Both the position numbers and the translations under genes were made by a program. A stretch of 64,000 bases of DNA from assembly GCA_947496375.1 (NCBI GenBank), contig CANMCY010000003.1, forward strand, positions 91,779-155,778, given 5' to 3'. Source of the DNA: Flavobacteriales bacterium. GTDB taxonomy: Bacteria; Bacteroidota; Bacteroidia; NS11-12g; UBA955. The notes below the pieces were generated by a model. That model made no database searches. It had not been told where the DNA came from and saw only the letters and a list, made by a program, of their open reading frames with translations. Of the stretch, positions 51,226-60,756 are shown one piece after another. The number at the start of each line of letters is the position of its first letter. The first letter of the stretch is position 1.

Positions 51226-51969
51226 TTATGCTTCAGAAGCAACTGCCTCTTTAGTTTCAGGCGCATCTTCTTCAGGCTTCTCGCGGCGGCGTTCCTGCAT
51301 TCCCTCGATGATAGCATCTGCCAGCTCGGAAATAATCAGATTAATGCTTTTTGAAGCATCATCATTGCCCGGGATAGCAAAATCAACGATGGTTGGATCT
51401 GAGTTGGTATCAACGAGACCAAAGCTTGGGATACCCAAACGATGGCTTTCAGCCACAGCAATGTGCTCACGCTTTACGTCAATCATCAGAATTGCACCGG
51501 GCAACTTGCTCATATCCTCAATTCCACCCAGCATTCTGGACAACTTGGCTTTTTCACGATCAAGCATCAAACGCTCTTTTTTGTTGATGCGTTCGAAAGT
51601 GCCGTCAGTAGCCATTTTATCAATATTTTGCATACGCTTGATGCTGCGGCGAACGGTTTGGAAATTGGTGAGCATACCACCCAACCAGCGCTCGGTAACG
51701 TAAGGCATGTTGGCACGCTTAGCGTGTTCAGCAACGATTTCCTGAGCTTGTTTTTTGGTGGCTACAAACAGAATTCTGCGACCCGACTTAGCAATATTGC
51801 GAATGGCGGCTTTGGCTTCTTCTAGTTTGGCTTCGGTTTTCTTCAAATCAATGATATGGATACCATTTTGCTCCATAAAAATATAGGGAGCCATTTTGGG
51901 ATTCCACTTGCGGGTTAGGTGACCGAAGTGTACACCGGCATCCAGAAGATCTTGTTGGGTATAGGCCAT
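51226..51969 (-). CDS. rpsB: Small ribosomal subunit protein uS2
   Basis: A 247-residue ribosomal protein. [24 protein letters not shown] is the S2 signature 1; [36 protein letters not shown] is signature 2. An acidic tail (about 230-247) is rich in Glu, as in other Bacteroidota S2. It lies 9 bases after rpsI. Secure. Confidence 0.98.
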   Translation of the reverse strand: MAYTQQDLLDAGVHFGHLTRKWNPKMAPYIFMEQNGIHIIDLKKTEAKLEEAKAAIRNIAKSGRRILFVATKKQAQEIVAEHAKRANMPYVTERWLGGMLTNFQTVRRSIKRMQNIDKMATDGTFERINKKERLMLDREKAKLSRMLGGIEDMSKLPGAILMIDVKREHIAVAESHRLGIPSFGLVDTNSDPTIVDFAIPGNDDASKSINLIISELADAIIEGMQERRREKPEEDAPETKEAVASEA

Positions 51970-51978
51970 GTTCTTGTA

Positions 51979-52359
51979 TTAACGCTTAGAGAATTGGAAA
52001 CGTTTACGGGCTTTTTTCTGACCGCTTTTCTTACGTTCAACAACGCGAGAGTCGCGGGTCATGAAACCGGCAGCCCTGAGGGCGGGCTTGAATTCGGCGT
52101 TCAAATCGGTGAGTGCCTTGGCAATACCCAGACGGATGGCTTCCGCCTGTCCGCTGATGCCGCCTCCGCGCACATTTACATTGATATCAAACTTTCCGTC
52201 ATTATCGGTCACCGACAGTGGGCTCGAGATAGAAGTCCGGTGCCAGGGCAACGGAAAATACGTTTCGAACTCGCGGTGATTGATGGTAATTTTACCGTTT
52301 CCTTCTTTGAGATAAACGCGGGCTACCGCGGCTTTTCTTCTTCCTGAGGTATTTTGCAT
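51979..52359 (-). CDS. rpsI: Small ribosomal subunit protein uS9
   Basis: A 126-residue protein. GRRKAAVARVYLKEGNGKITIN begins it, GGGISGQAEAIRLGIAKAL is the S9 signature, and the tail RKRFQFSKR contacts the P-site tRNA. It follows rplM by 8 bases, the usual universal pair. Secure. Confidence 0.98.
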   Translation of the reverse strand: MQNTSGRRKAAVARVYLKEGNGKITINHREFETYFPLPWHRTSISSPLSVTDNDGKFDINVNVRGGGISGQAEAIRLGIAKALTDLNAEFKPALRAAGFMTRDSRVVERKKSGQKKARKRFQFSKR

Positions 52360-52367
52360 AGGTTGGC

Positions 52368-52811
52368 TCAGATTTCGAATTTCAGATTTTCAGGTTTTTG
52401 TGCTTCATGAGGATGCTCTGTGCCTTCGTAGACATACAGGTTGGTAAACAACCTGCTGGCGAGACGATTTTTGGGGAGCATTCCCTTTACTGCCATTTCA
52501 ATCAACTTCACAGGCCTAACATTTTTGGCAAGCGTAGAACGCTGGCCACCGGGGAAACCGGTGTGGCGCAGATATTCTTTATTGCCCATCTTGTTGCCAG
52601 AAAGCTGAATTTTCTCGGCGTTGATAACGATTACATTGTCTCCGCAGTCAACGTGCGGTGTAAAATCGGGTTTGTTTTTGCCGCGCAATACAAAGGCAAT
52701 CCTTGATGCGATACGGCCCAGATTCTGGCCATCAGCGTCCACAACAAACCAGCGTTTGTTGACAGTTGCCTTGTTGGCCGATACAGTTTTGTAAGTACTT
52801 AACGGATTCAC
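52368..52811 (-). CDS. rplM: Large ribosomal subunit protein uL13
   Basis: A 147-residue ribosomal protein. YKTVSANKATVNKRWFVVDADGQNLGRIASRIAFVLRGKNKP and DNVIVINAEKIQLSG are canonical, as is AVKGMLPKNRLASRL. The start is GTG 52811. It is the first gene of the operon, with one or two TATTTTTG boxes about 30-40 bases upstream. Secure. Confidence 0.97.
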   Translation of the reverse strand: MNPLSTYKTVSANKATVNKRWFVVDADGQNLGRIASRIAFVLRGKNKPDFTPHVDCGDNVIVINAEKIQLSGNKMGNKEYLRHTGFPGGQRSTLAKNVRPVKLIEMAVKGMLPKNRLASRLFTNLYVYEGTEHPHEAQKPENLKFEI

Positions 52812-52841
52812 GTTGTGCGTTTCCTTTTATTTTTGGGGTTG

Positions 52842-52849
52842 CAAAAATA
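52842..52849 (-). promoter_or_regulatory. -7 promoter box for the rplM operon
   Basis: TATTTTTG on the minus strand, ending 30 bases before the GTG start; a second identical box lies at 52852-52859, so there may be two start sites. Confidence 0.55.
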
Positions 52850-52950
52850 GCCAAAAATATTTGCGAAAACAAGTTATCCCCAAACTTTTTTAACTGACCT
52901 GAAAATTATCTTTCAAATCAGCAACGGAATATTCTACGACAGTATAAATA

Positions 52951-53685
52951 CTACCAGTCTTCCTCGTCCGGTTGATAGGGTCCGCGAAGGGCGCGTTTCA
53001 ATCCTTCAACAAACTCCTTCACATCGCGGTCTGCCGCCAACAGATAGATATCCGTATTTTGATATCCCTTCTTCACACGCATGTAGTATTCATGGTATGT
53101 GCGAATCATGCGGGCCTCGGCACCACGCTCCACCTCTACGTGCACGAAATTACCAAATTGATATTTGAAGCGACTTTCCTGAAAGCGAATGGCCATGCGA
53201 TATTCAATCATTCCTGATTGCCGCTTGTTGTATGCGTTGGTCTGAACCATCATGGGAACAGTAATCTTCATTACAATCTTATTACCTACCACATTCTCCA
53301 AAACCCATGTTTTGTCCTTCATTTTTTCTTTCCCGAATTTACGGGTCAAAAAATTAATGGTTCGCCAATACAAGCTGTCGGCGCCGCAAGTTTCACAATT
53401 CTCGTCTTCAATTACACCGGAATAATATATAATTTCCCTGAGAGAGTCATAAGGAGGAACAAAGCGCTTATAAGGCACCCGTGGCTTTACCTGAACATCA
53501 GGAGTTCCCTCCGGTTCTCCCCAGCCACCCGCGGCAGGAGCTGTCGAATCGGTAGCTGTGCTGTCTGCTGCGCCCGGGCTTCTAAGGTCTGTTCCCCACT
53601 CCTGGGCCATCAATGGCTGAAAGCCGAAACCTAATAATATTAAAATGGGCAGTAATGCCTTTGTAAAAGTGCGTGATTCTGTCAT
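52951..53685 (-). CDS. Secreted hypothetical protein, possibly DUF4468-like
   Basis: A 244-residue protein with a signal peptide (about 1-27, FTKALLPILILLGFGFQPLMAQ). A disordered Ser/Thr/Pro-rich stretch follows, then an alpha/beta domain: DSLREIIYYSGVIEDENCETC, TINFLTRKFGKEKMKDKTW, and MIEYRMAIRFQESRFKYQFGNFVHVEV. The last two resemble the strand-helix pattern of DUF4468, but this is weak. A CENCETC cysteine pair sits early in the domain. The start at ATG 53685 matches the signal peptide; the longer frame to 53898 is rejected. Function unknown. Confidence 0.65.
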   Translation of the reverse strand: MTESRTFTKALLPILILLGFGFQPLMAQEWGTDLRSPGAADSTATDSTAPAAGGWGEPEGTPDVQVKPRVPYKRFVPPYDSLREIIYYSGVIEDENCETCGADSLYWRTINFLTRKFGKEKMKDKTWVLENVVGNKIVMKITVPMMVQTNAYNKRQSGMIEYRMAIRFQESRFKYQFGNFVHVEVERGAEARMIRTYHEYYMRVKKGYQNTDIYLLAADRDVKEFVEGLKRALRGPYQPDEEDW

Positions 53686-53729
53686 GTGTCTCTGTCTCGA
53701 AATCAAAAGATGTGCCGAATTTTTGGCTG

Positions 53730-53737
53730 CGAATATA
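53730..53737 (-). promoter_or_regulatory. -7 promoter box for the secreted hypothetical gene
   Basis: TATATTCG on the minus strand, ending 44 bases before the ATG at 53685. Confidence 0.45.
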
Positions 53738-53830
53738 AATTCACCTGAAGGGTTATTTGGGTTAGAGGCACCCGTATCTTTGTCCACATTGTCAATATTG
53801 TGCAATAAAATAAACGTTTCCCTAACAATT

Positions 53831-54847
53831 TTATTGTGGCGTCTGAAATCTTCCCTTTGAAAAAATAGCCGGCTTGGGTCTGTTTTTCCGCCAGGCAATC
53901 TGCTCCTGTATTGGTAATTTTATCACAGAATTGCATACGTCACTGCAACAGCCATCATGCTTCTCCGCGCATTTACTGCACTGAATAAATAAAATATGAC
54001 AGCCCGTATTAGCGCAGTTAACATGGGTATCTGCCGGTTCACCGCACTGATGGCAGCAAGCAATTATTTCTTCGCTCACACGCTCGTGCAAGCGCTGGTC
54101 AAACACAAAATTCACACCATGAAATTTATTTTCCAGTCCTTTGTCTTTTACCTGATTTACGTAATGAATGATTCCTCCCTTCAAGTGATAAACCTCATTA
54201 AATCCATTGTGCTTCATCCAGGCACTGGCTTTTTCACAGCGAATACCACCCGTGCAATACATCAAAATCCGTTTTTCTTTTTCCTGCTGAAATTCATCAA
54301 TCACACCCTGTAATTCTTCTCTGAATGTATCAGACTGAGGGCATCTGGCATTTTCAAAACGGCCAACCTCGCTCTCATAATGATTTCGCATGTCAATCAC
54401 CACAGTATCCGGGTCTGCCAACATCGCATTCCAGTCACCCGCCTCCAGGTAATTGCCAGTTGCTTCAGGTTTGAAGGTAGGATCTTCAATTCCATCTGCC
54501 ACTATTTTATTTCTTAACTTCACATCCAGCTTATAGAAACCCAGCTGGGTTTCTTCAATGGCGATATTAAGTCGGATATCACTTAAAAAACCTATACCTC
54601 CCAACACTGCTTTGAATTCTGATAAACGTTCTGATGGAAGCGCAATCTGGGCATTAATTCCTTCTTCCGCAATGTAAACCCTGCCCACTACTTCTATTTG
54701 TTTTAAAGACAGGTATAGGGTATCTCTGAATATCTGAGGATTTTCAATGGGGTAATAACGGTAGAAGGAGATGGTGGTATAAGGCCGCTTATCAGCCAGC
54801 ATACGTGCCTTCAGCTCCTCCCGGTTCACTCTGTTGTGCAATAACAT
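53831..54847 (-). CDS. trhO: tRNA uridine(34) hydroxylase, rhodanese-related
   Basis: A 338-residue protein of the YceA/TrhO family, which hydroxylates U34 of certain tRNAs on the way to 5-carboxymethoxyuridine. The N-terminal part (about 1-110, YTTISFYRYYPIENPQIFRD) is the family-specific domain; the rhodanese domain has DMRNHYESEVGRF and the catalytic Cys in MYCTGGIRCEKASAWM; the C-terminal Cys-rich tail (CCHQCGEPADTHVNC, CSKCAEKHDGCCSDVC) is a probable zinc site. ATG 54847 lies 24 bases after a good promoter. Secure. Confidence 0.95.
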   Translation of the reverse strand: MLLHNRVNREELKARMLADKRPYTTISFYRYYPIENPQIFRDTLYLSLKQIEVVGRVYIAEEGINAQIALPSERLSEFKAVLGGIGFLSDIRLNIAIEETQLGFYKLDVKLRNKIVADGIEDPTFKPEATGNYLEAGDWNAMLADPDTVVIDMRNHYESEVGRFENARCPQSDTFREELQGVIDEFQQEKEKRILMYCTGGIRCEKASAWMKHNGFNEVYHLKGGIIHYVNQVKDKGLENKFHGVNFVFDQRLHERVSEEIIACCHQCGEPADTHVNCANTGCHILFIQCSKCAEKHDGCCSDVCNSVIKLPIQEQIAWRKNRPKPAIFSKGRFQTPQ

Positions 54848-54871
54848 GGTCGGGAAAGTTTAATAGCCATG

Positions 54872-54879
54872 CAAAGTTA
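54872..54879 (-). promoter_or_regulatory. -7 promoter box for trhO
   Basis: TAACTTTG on the minus strand, ending 24 bases before the ATG. Confidence 0.6.
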
Positions 54880-54953
54880 TAAAATAAAACAGGCCTCAGC
54901 CAAATAATGCACAATAAATACGGGAATGGCAGCGTTACAAAAAAAATACTATT

Positions 54954-55793
54954 ATGAAAATCATTGTTTATTCCATCCTCTTTTTATTTACCGCAGGACC
55001 ACTCTCTGCCGAATCTATCCAGAAACTTATTGAGACCGGCAAGGTCAAAGCCCTTTTCAGATCCTCCGGCGGACACCAGGAATATTGCATTGAAATGAAG
55101 ATAAAAAACAATACCGGCAGTGCCCTGACCATAGAGGTAGAGCCGGGCAGACGGCTGGAGGCGGATACCGTTTCCGATCAGGATATGCTTATTGTGAAAG
55201 ATCAAACCATAACGCTGGCTGCCGGCCAGACTTTTATAGGAAAACTCTATGCCTTTTGCTGCCAGAAAAAAGACCGTTCACCCACCAAAGGGCACTCCTT
55301 CAAGGTAGGGGCAATGGCCTCTGCTGCTTTGGTGAAGCTGGCTCAGTTTATCAGCAAAAACAACTTTTCGAGTACAGCAGTGCAAAACTCCATCTGGGTA
55401 TTATCAGACAAACACAACCTAAGTAGCGTACACGAAGGCGATAGACAGGAAAATGCCGAATTAAGGGCCCTTACCGCTGAACTGGCCGGCATTAAAATGC
55501 CCTGGTATTATATCAGCTATAAAGATGTTCCCGGAATGGTTTTTTCGGACAAGGCCTCTACCCTTTCCGGCAAAATTGATTACACGCTAACCACCGGCAC
55601 ATCGGTAACGGTTATTGTTAAAAACACCAATGGCATGATCATCAGAACCCTGCTCGAAAACAAAGCACAACACCCCGGAAAACAAACATTGCCATTGTCT
55701 TTTCCGGTTTCGGGTTTAAGCAAAGGCAAATACCAGATACTGGTGCTGGATGACGGCACCAACATCATTCACAGCCGGGAATTTGAACTCTAG
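54954..55793 (+). CDS. Secreted two-domain protein of unknown function
   Basis: A 279-residue protein with a signal peptide (about 1-19, ending LSAES). An N-terminal beta-sandwich-like domain (about 25-130) is built around YCIEMKIKNNTGSALTIEVEPGRRL and a FCCQKKDRSPTKGHSFKVG loop with two adjacent Cys. The C-terminal 85 residues (IDYTLTTGTSVTVIVKNTNGMIIRTLL and GKYQILVLDDGTNI) look like a FlgD-type Ig-like fold, as used at the ends of secreted Bacteroidota proteins, but without a clear sorting signature. No promoter was found. It is convergent with the GT39 gene, with four bases of overlap. Confidence 0.65.
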   Translation: MKIIVYSILFLFTAGPLSAESIQKLIETGKVKALFRSSGGHQEYCIEMKIKNNTGSALTIEVEPGRRLEADTVSDQDMLIVKDQTITLAAGQTFIGKLYAFCCQKKDRSPTKGHSFKVGAMASAALVKLAQFISKNNFSSTAVQNSIWVLSDKHNLSSVHEGDRQENAELRALTAELAGIKMPWYYISYKDVPGMVFSDKASTLSGKIDYTLTTGTSVTVIVKNTNGMIIRTLLENKAQHPGKQTLPLSFPVSGLSKGKYQILVLDDGTNIIHSREFEL

Positions 55794-57223
55794 CGACTTC
55801 TCACGCTGTCTACCACCATTACCCAAATTGGCATTTCATGGGTTGGGTAATGGTGCTGACGCATAAAAAACCGCCTGTTTAACGTATCTAAATGCGCCAT
55901 ATTGCTCACAATAAGCGTGTCCTTGGGTTTGTAGTCATACCTAGTGCTAATGTTTAAATGGAGGCCCCTATCTCGCAAAACAGCAGCGTAATATTTCTCT
56001 ACGGGATGGTATTGTCCCACATGCCATGTTGCCGCGTAAGGAAGTGCACCCATTTTTTCTGCCTTCATTAGTACCTGTGCGGCACTCACGCCTTCGCAAG
56101 TGGTATTTTGCCGATAGTTACTAAAAAATCCGACCACGAAAATGGCGACTATGACAACTTTCCAGCTTGCCTGAAAAAACCAATTTGGATTATCAGCCAG
56201 CGGTAATACAACCAAAACGGCCATCAGTGGGATGGCGGGTGCAACATACCAATAAATGCGGGTTGCCGACAAACTCAGGATAAACAGAAATACAACAACA
56301 CCCATTAATATCCTAAAATAAACTTGCTTATGGGCCGCAGATCTGATGACAAATGCTGCTGTGATTAGCAGGACAATGAAAGCCATAAAATAATCACGCC
56401 ACAGAACGACCGGATAATAGTACCAATGCGTATTATGACCTTCATTGGGCCGCAGGTAGCGCCCGGAAAACTCATTTTCCAGCACCGCCTGTATATAACC
56501 CGGCGTAAGCCATTCGTGCAATCCGTAATAGCCAACTACGGCTAATAATGGAATAAGTCCCAACCCAACCACCCTGCCGATTTTAAGCGATACATGGGGT
56601 TTGGCCGCATAACCCATAGCAAACCAGACGGGCAGCCACATGGCAGCAGCGATCCCTTTGGTAAGCAATGCCGCGGTGAACCAAATCGTCATGCTGATGA
56701 GTGTTTTTCGGTTATCCTGATTTTCTAAATATTTTAACCACGACAATGAAGCCAGAAATACAAACAGGGTGAGCAATGCATCGTAGTCGCCGGTTCGTGC
56801 AACATGGTAGGTGTTAAATCCGCCGCAACCCAGCATAACTGTAATCCATGCGGCCGCCGGACTAAAACCGTATCTTCTTTTTAAAAACACAAAACCCGAA
56901 CAGAGAAGAATGCAGGCAGCTATCGCCGAGGGCAGGCGCAGTGCCAGCAAACCCGGTCCCAGCAACTTCATGCACAACCACTGCAAAAGAATGAGTAGAT
57001 GGGGCTTGGTATTCCAGAAATCAGGAAGGCCATTGTAGGTGGAATAGCTAATATTTCCGGAGTACAGCATCTCCAGCGCATTATTCGCCTGCCTGCTTTC
57101 ATCCCACAAATACATGGGGACGGCATCCAATCGGTAACCCACCACCCAAAACGAAAGCAATAGCAATAAAGCCGCTGAAAACTGCTCGGCAAGACGCCCT
57201 GCATCATTCCGGTTTAGCCACAT
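55790..57223 (-). CDS. GT39-family membrane glycosyltransferase (ArnT/PMT type)
   Basis: A 477-residue polytopic protein with about 11-12 membrane segments. The catalytic periplasmic loop is DAVPMYLWDESRQANNALEM with the usual acidic pair, followed by DFWNTKPHLL, which is the GT-C substrate box. Enzymes of this type move a sugar from a polyprenyl-phosphate donor to a lipid or protein at the outer face of the inner membrane. The acceptor is unknown. It follows the large Ig-like secreted gene by 13 bases, so they may be co-transcribed. ATG 57223 is the only start in frame near the first segment. Confidence 0.85.
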   Translation of the reverse strand: MWLNRNDAGRLAEQFSAALLLLLSFWVVGYRLDAVPMYLWDESRQANNALEMLYSGNISYSTYNGLPDFWNTKPHLLILLQWLCMKLLGPGLLALRLPSAIAACILLCSGFVFLKRRYGFSPAAAWITVMLGCGGFNTYHVARTGDYDALLTLFVFLASLSWLKYLENQDNRKTLISMTIWFTAALLTKGIAAAMWLPVWFAMGYAAKPHVSLKIGRVVGLGLIPLLAVVGYYGLHEWLTPGYIQAVLENEFSGRYLRPNEGHNTHWYYYPVVLWRDYFMAFIVLLITAAFVIRSAAHKQVYFRILMGVVVFLFILSLSATRIYWYVAPAIPLMAVLVVLPLADNPNWFFQASWKVVIVAIFVVGFFSNYRQNTTCEGVSAAQVLMKAEKMGALPYAATWHVGQYHPVEKYYAAVLRDRGLHLNISTRYDYKPKDTLIVSNMAHLDTLNRRFFMRQHHYPTHEMPIWVMVVDSVRSR

Positions 57224-57236
57224 ACATCGGCTATTG

Positions 57237-59951
57237 TCAGGGTTCGGTTACCAGCATTTTGGCTGAAAACGACGCTTGTCCGGAATTCAGATTCACAAAA
57301 TAGGCACCTGCTGCAATTCCTGTGGGTATCGGAATGCGCCCGTCTGAGGTTTGTCCGCCAAAGCAAACAGCCCCCGCCAGGGTGTAAACAGTGTAGGTAT
57401 ATTGCTTACCCTGGGGCACGGCTACAAACCAGTCTGTACCGGCAGCAACAGGAACAGGATAGGCCTCTATATTCACCTTGGGGCTTTTGGTAGTACCCAC
57501 ATGGCTAATCAATACCGGAATATCTGCTGTGTCCCTGCAGCCATTACTGCTGCTCGTTACCACCAGTTTAACCGTGTAGTTGCCCTCCGTAGCGTACTGA
57601 TGGGTACCCGGCAATCCGGTGGTCTTGCTACCATCGCCCCAGTTCCACTCAAAAGTGAGTCCGGCCGTTGTTATAGGAGTACATACAAGGGTTCGCTGCC
57701 AGCGCAGCTGCCATGTAAATCCTGCAGTTGGACGTGGTTTTACAGCAATCGTAAGAGGTTTCCTTGCACTATAACAACCATTTTTTTCTGTGGCATAAAA
57801 ATACGTAACGGGAGACAACAATGATCCGGTTACAATCTGACTTCCCTTAGAAAACGCAGTGGACGATGTATCCTCATAGTACCACCAAACGTTACCACCG
57901 GCCACATTGACCTGAAATAGCCCTGCTCCTTTGGAGCAAACCGGGTCTGATTTAACCAATGAAGGAACGGGAGGCACGTTCACAGTGACTTTAACACTGT
58001 CAAAATTAGTGGCCTCACATTGTTCTTCCGATACTTTTAGATAATAGGTTTTGTTTGACTGCAGATTTTGAAAAACAGGATTCGTGCCTGTATAAACAGG
58101 CACCTGCAAATCAGATTGATCATACCATTTTAGGGTTCCCCATGGTAAACTGATGGCAAAAGTAACGGAATCACCAAAACAAACCGTAGGATTGGTTTTA
58201 CCCGAAACTGACGGCGGCTGATATACGTGTAAGGTTGAATGCTCACGGCTGCTGGCACAGATACCATTCCATACCTCTACAAAATAATCGTAGGTTCCCC
58301 TGCCCGTAGGTACAAACGTATAATCAGTTCCAAAAGCAATGGGTGTGCCGCCTATGGGTTGATTATACCAGCGTAGGGTATCATTTCCCGAAGCGCTAAG
58401 GGTAAAAGATTGACCGGCGCTGTAACAGGCAAATGTATCAGACACAACATCCGGTTTCTGCGGTGCGTAATTATTGCTTACAAATGCCGTGACCTTCACC
58501 CGCCCGCCTTTATTCAAACATCCTTTGTTACTTGCCTGAACAAAAAATGAAGTATCTGAGAACAGTGCGGCAGATTGAAAAATATTTCCTGTAAGTACAC
58601 TTTTCCCGCCGGTAACCTCTGTAAACCAATCAATTTGGCCTATATTGGTTTTTGCCTGTAAATTGGCGGCCGCACCCAGGCAAACGTAGGCATCCTGGGT
58701 GGTAGGGTCATTGGGGTAATCATTTACGGTTACATTAATCTTCACATATCCCGAATTACACGGACCATTTTCTGCCCTGACCCAAAATGAATCATTGTTC
58801 TGGGCATTGATAATAGGATAGCTGTTGCCTGTATAAAAGGCAGTATCGTTAAGTTTGCGGTACCATTTAATCGCCACGCCGGGATCAGACGAAACATCAA
58901 TGCTGCCTGTATCCCCCCGGCAGAGGTTGGCAGCCCTTTTTAACGTCGGATTTGCGGGCTTGAAATACACTGTTTTCACGCTGGTATCATAGCATGTGCC
59001 TGACCTATACTGATAGACCATGGAAATGAGTTGCACGTTAAAATTTTTCTTGGTGGCCGGTTTATACTTGCCGTCAACGATGTAGGTACTTCCAAAACTG
59101 CCGTCATAAGACCAGCGGTGGGAGAACTGATTCAGATTATAGTAGTTGTAATAATTGTAGTATGGGTGACCTGAAACGTTATTTTTCAGCTGATTTTGAA
59201 AGCGGACGGTATCTACTGTGGGATAGCAGTTATTATTGATGGTAAAATCTGTGCCAAAATTGTACTTTACAAACGGCAACAGTTGCGCGTCTGCATCGAA
59301 AGATACCCCGCCGATATTGAGCTGCAAATTGCGGTACCATTTTCCACTGACACTGCCACAACCGAGGTTTCGTTTGCGCCCGTCACCCAATGTCCAGTCA
59401 CTGGTAATCATACTTGCAGTAACGGTAGTGCTGTCACAATCCACTACTAGGATATAATTATAATTGAGGGTTACCGGATTTTTAAATTTGGCGTCAAACT
59501 GCACATCAGTAAGGAAAACATTAGACCTCATGATCGTATCTACCGTAACCGTATCACTCGCCAGGGGAAGACCGGTGGGTAAAGAATCAGCACCTGCCTT
59601 GTAAAGGTGGCATCGAAGTTTTATAAAAACAGGACGTGCCGGGCTGACTGAATTGGCAACGGCAAACAGGCGAAATCCTGATATCGTCAGCTCCTGAGGA
59701 GCCCCATAAAACTGACCCAAACTACTGCCGCTTCTCAGGGTAACAAATCGATACCCCTTATTGCCATACTGAACAAAATAACTTGTATCTGTTTTGCACG
59801 CAGTCGGCTTTAAAGCACTTCTTCTGCCTATGTCAAAGGGCTTGTTCTCTGCCTGACCTGATCGGATGCGAATTCCCTCAACAGACTGCAGCTGGGCACT
59901 CAGACCCGTAAAAATCGCCGCGTAAACAATAAATGCATACAAACGCTTCAT
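57237..59951 (-). CDS. Large secreted Ig-like/PKD protein with T9SS type A sorting domain
   Basis: A 904-residue protein: signal peptide (1-20, MKRLYAFIVYAAIFTGLSAQ), an N-terminal beta-rich region (about 40-250), about five Ig-like repeats of 80-90 residues, each with a Cys pair and a WY motif near the middle (WYRKLNDTAFYTG, WFTEVTGGKSVLTG, WYNQPIGGTPIAFG, WYDQSDLQVPVYTG and WYYEDTSSTAFSKG), a PKD domain (FEWNWGDGSKTTG and HQYATEGNYTVKLV), and a type A sorting domain (AYPVPVAAGTDWFV and GAYFVNLNSG). It should be exported by T9SS. The start is ATG 59951, fitting the signal peptide. Function may be adhesion. Confidence 0.85.
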   Translation of the reverse strand: MKRLYAFIVYAAIFTGLSAQLQSVEGIRIRSGQAENKPFDIGRRSALKPTACKTDTSYFVQYGNKGYRFVTLRSGSSLGQFYGAPQELTISGFRLFAVANSVSPARPVFIKLRCHLYKAGADSLPTGLPLASDTVTVDTIMRSNVFLTDVQFDAKFKNPVTLNYNYILVVDCDSTTVTASMITSDWTLGDGRKRNLGCGSVSGKWYRNLQLNIGGVSFDADAQLLPFVKYNFGTDFTINNNCYPTVDTVRFQNQLKNNVSGHPYYNYYNYYNLNQFSHRWSYDGSFGSTYIVDGKYKPATKKNFNVQLISMVYQYRSGTCYDTSVKTVYFKPANPTLKRAANLCRGDTGSIDVSSDPGVAIKWYRKLNDTAFYTGNSYPIINAQNNDSFWVRAENGPCNSGYVKINVTVNDYPNDPTTQDAYVCLGAAANLQAKTNIGQIDWFTEVTGGKSVLTGNIFQSAALFSDTSFFVQASNKGCLNKGGRVKVTAFVSNNYAPQKPDVVSDTFACYSAGQSFTLSASGNDTLRWYNQPIGGTPIAFGTDYTFVPTGRGTYDYFVEVWNGICASSREHSTLHVYQPPSVSGKTNPTVCFGDSVTFAISLPWGTLKWYDQSDLQVPVYTGTNPVFQNLQSNKTYYLKVSEEQCEATNFDSVKVTVNVPPVPSLVKSDPVCSKGAGLFQVNVAGGNVWWYYEDTSSTAFSKGSQIVTGSLLSPVTYFYATEKNGCYSARKPLTIAVKPRPTAGFTWQLRWQRTLVCTPITTAGLTFEWNWGDGSKTTGLPGTHQYATEGNYTVKLVVTSSSNGCRDTADIPVLISHVGTTKSPKVNIEAYPVPVAAGTDWFVAVPQGKQYTYTVYTLAGAVCFGGQTSDGRIPIPTGIAAGAYFVNLNSGQASFSAKMLVTEP

Positions 59952-59983
59952 TATGTAAAAATAGGTATTCAACTTAAAAAAAA

Positions 59984-60013
59984 CAAAACGATGTCAATGT
60001 TGACATCGTTTTG
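59984..60013 (-). terminator. Rho-independent terminator of the LTxxQ gene
   Basis: 14-base arms CAAAACGATGTCAA and TTGACATCGTTTTG around a 2-base loop; read on the minus strand it is followed by a run of T. It terminates the gene at 60033-60689. Confidence 0.85.
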
Positions 60014-60032
60014 GAAATCTCTGAACACCCGG

Positions 60033-60689
60033 TCATCCGTTTTCTGACTTGCGGACTGCTCTCTGTGCAGTGATTATTTCCTTGTACTTTTCCTGCTGCT
60101 TCACAGTTAAAACAGAGGTGATTTTTTGGTGATATGCCTTTTTCAGGACTTGTCTTTCTACTACGGCGATTGAATCCTTCAATTTACCACTCCATTTGTT
60201 TCGATGTGCTTCCAGCAAAGCTGCCTGCTCTTTATTTATGCTCGTTACAGCTGTCACCTGAACCGGTGTAAGCTGCAAATTTTCTTTCAACATTGCTGTG
60301 CGCAGATCTGCCCTCTCCATATAAGTTGAACGTATTTTCGGCTTATCATTCACTTTACCCATTTTGTTGTTTTGATTATATTGTTTAAGCCGTTCCTTTT
60401 GATTGTTATCCAATACCTGCATTACCTGTTTTCTGTAGTTTTTCATAATGCGGCCCATCGCTGCCCTGGCGGAATCTTTATTACCCTTTTTAGCCTTTCT
60501 CGCCTCAGCCATTCCGGCACAGGCACTGTTTTTATATCCAATAATTTTTTCCTTTTGTACAGGCGTTAAAGACAGACTATCCTGCATCCACCGATAGTTT
60601 TGATCTAGCATTGCACAGGGATTTTTTGGCTGCGAAACAGCGGCGTTAATTACCATAAATCCCAAACCGAGCATGATGTAATTCTTCAT
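60033..60689 (-). CDS. Periplasmic LTxxQ-motif protein (Spy-like)
   Basis: A 218-residue protein with a signal peptide (MKNYIMLGLGFMVINAAVSQ). The mature part is helical and very basic and contains three LTxxQ-type motifs: LTPVQKEKI, LTPVQVTAV and LTVKQQEKY. These mark Spy/CpxP-type helical proteins, some of which are periplasmic chaperones or metal sensors. Here the motif is duplicated into two half-repeats. I chose ATG 60689, fitting the signal peptide. It is divergent from fabI; its promoter was not found. Confidence 0.75.
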   Translation of the reverse strand: MKNYIMLGLGFMVINAAVSQPKNPCAMLDQNYRWMQDSLSLTPVQKEKIIGYKNSACAGMAEARKAKKGNKDSARAAMGRIMKNYRKQVMQVLDNNQKERLKQYNQNNKMGKVNDKPKIRSTYMERADLRTAMLKENLQLTPVQVTAVTSINKEQAALLEAHRNKWSGKLKDSIAVVERQVLKKAYHQKITSVLTVKQQEKYKEIITAQRAVRKSENG

Positions 60690-60756
60690 AATTATTTCCT
60701 TTCTTTGATGATATGATGCAATGAAGTACTCCAAGGTTTAATTCGGATAAATGTTT

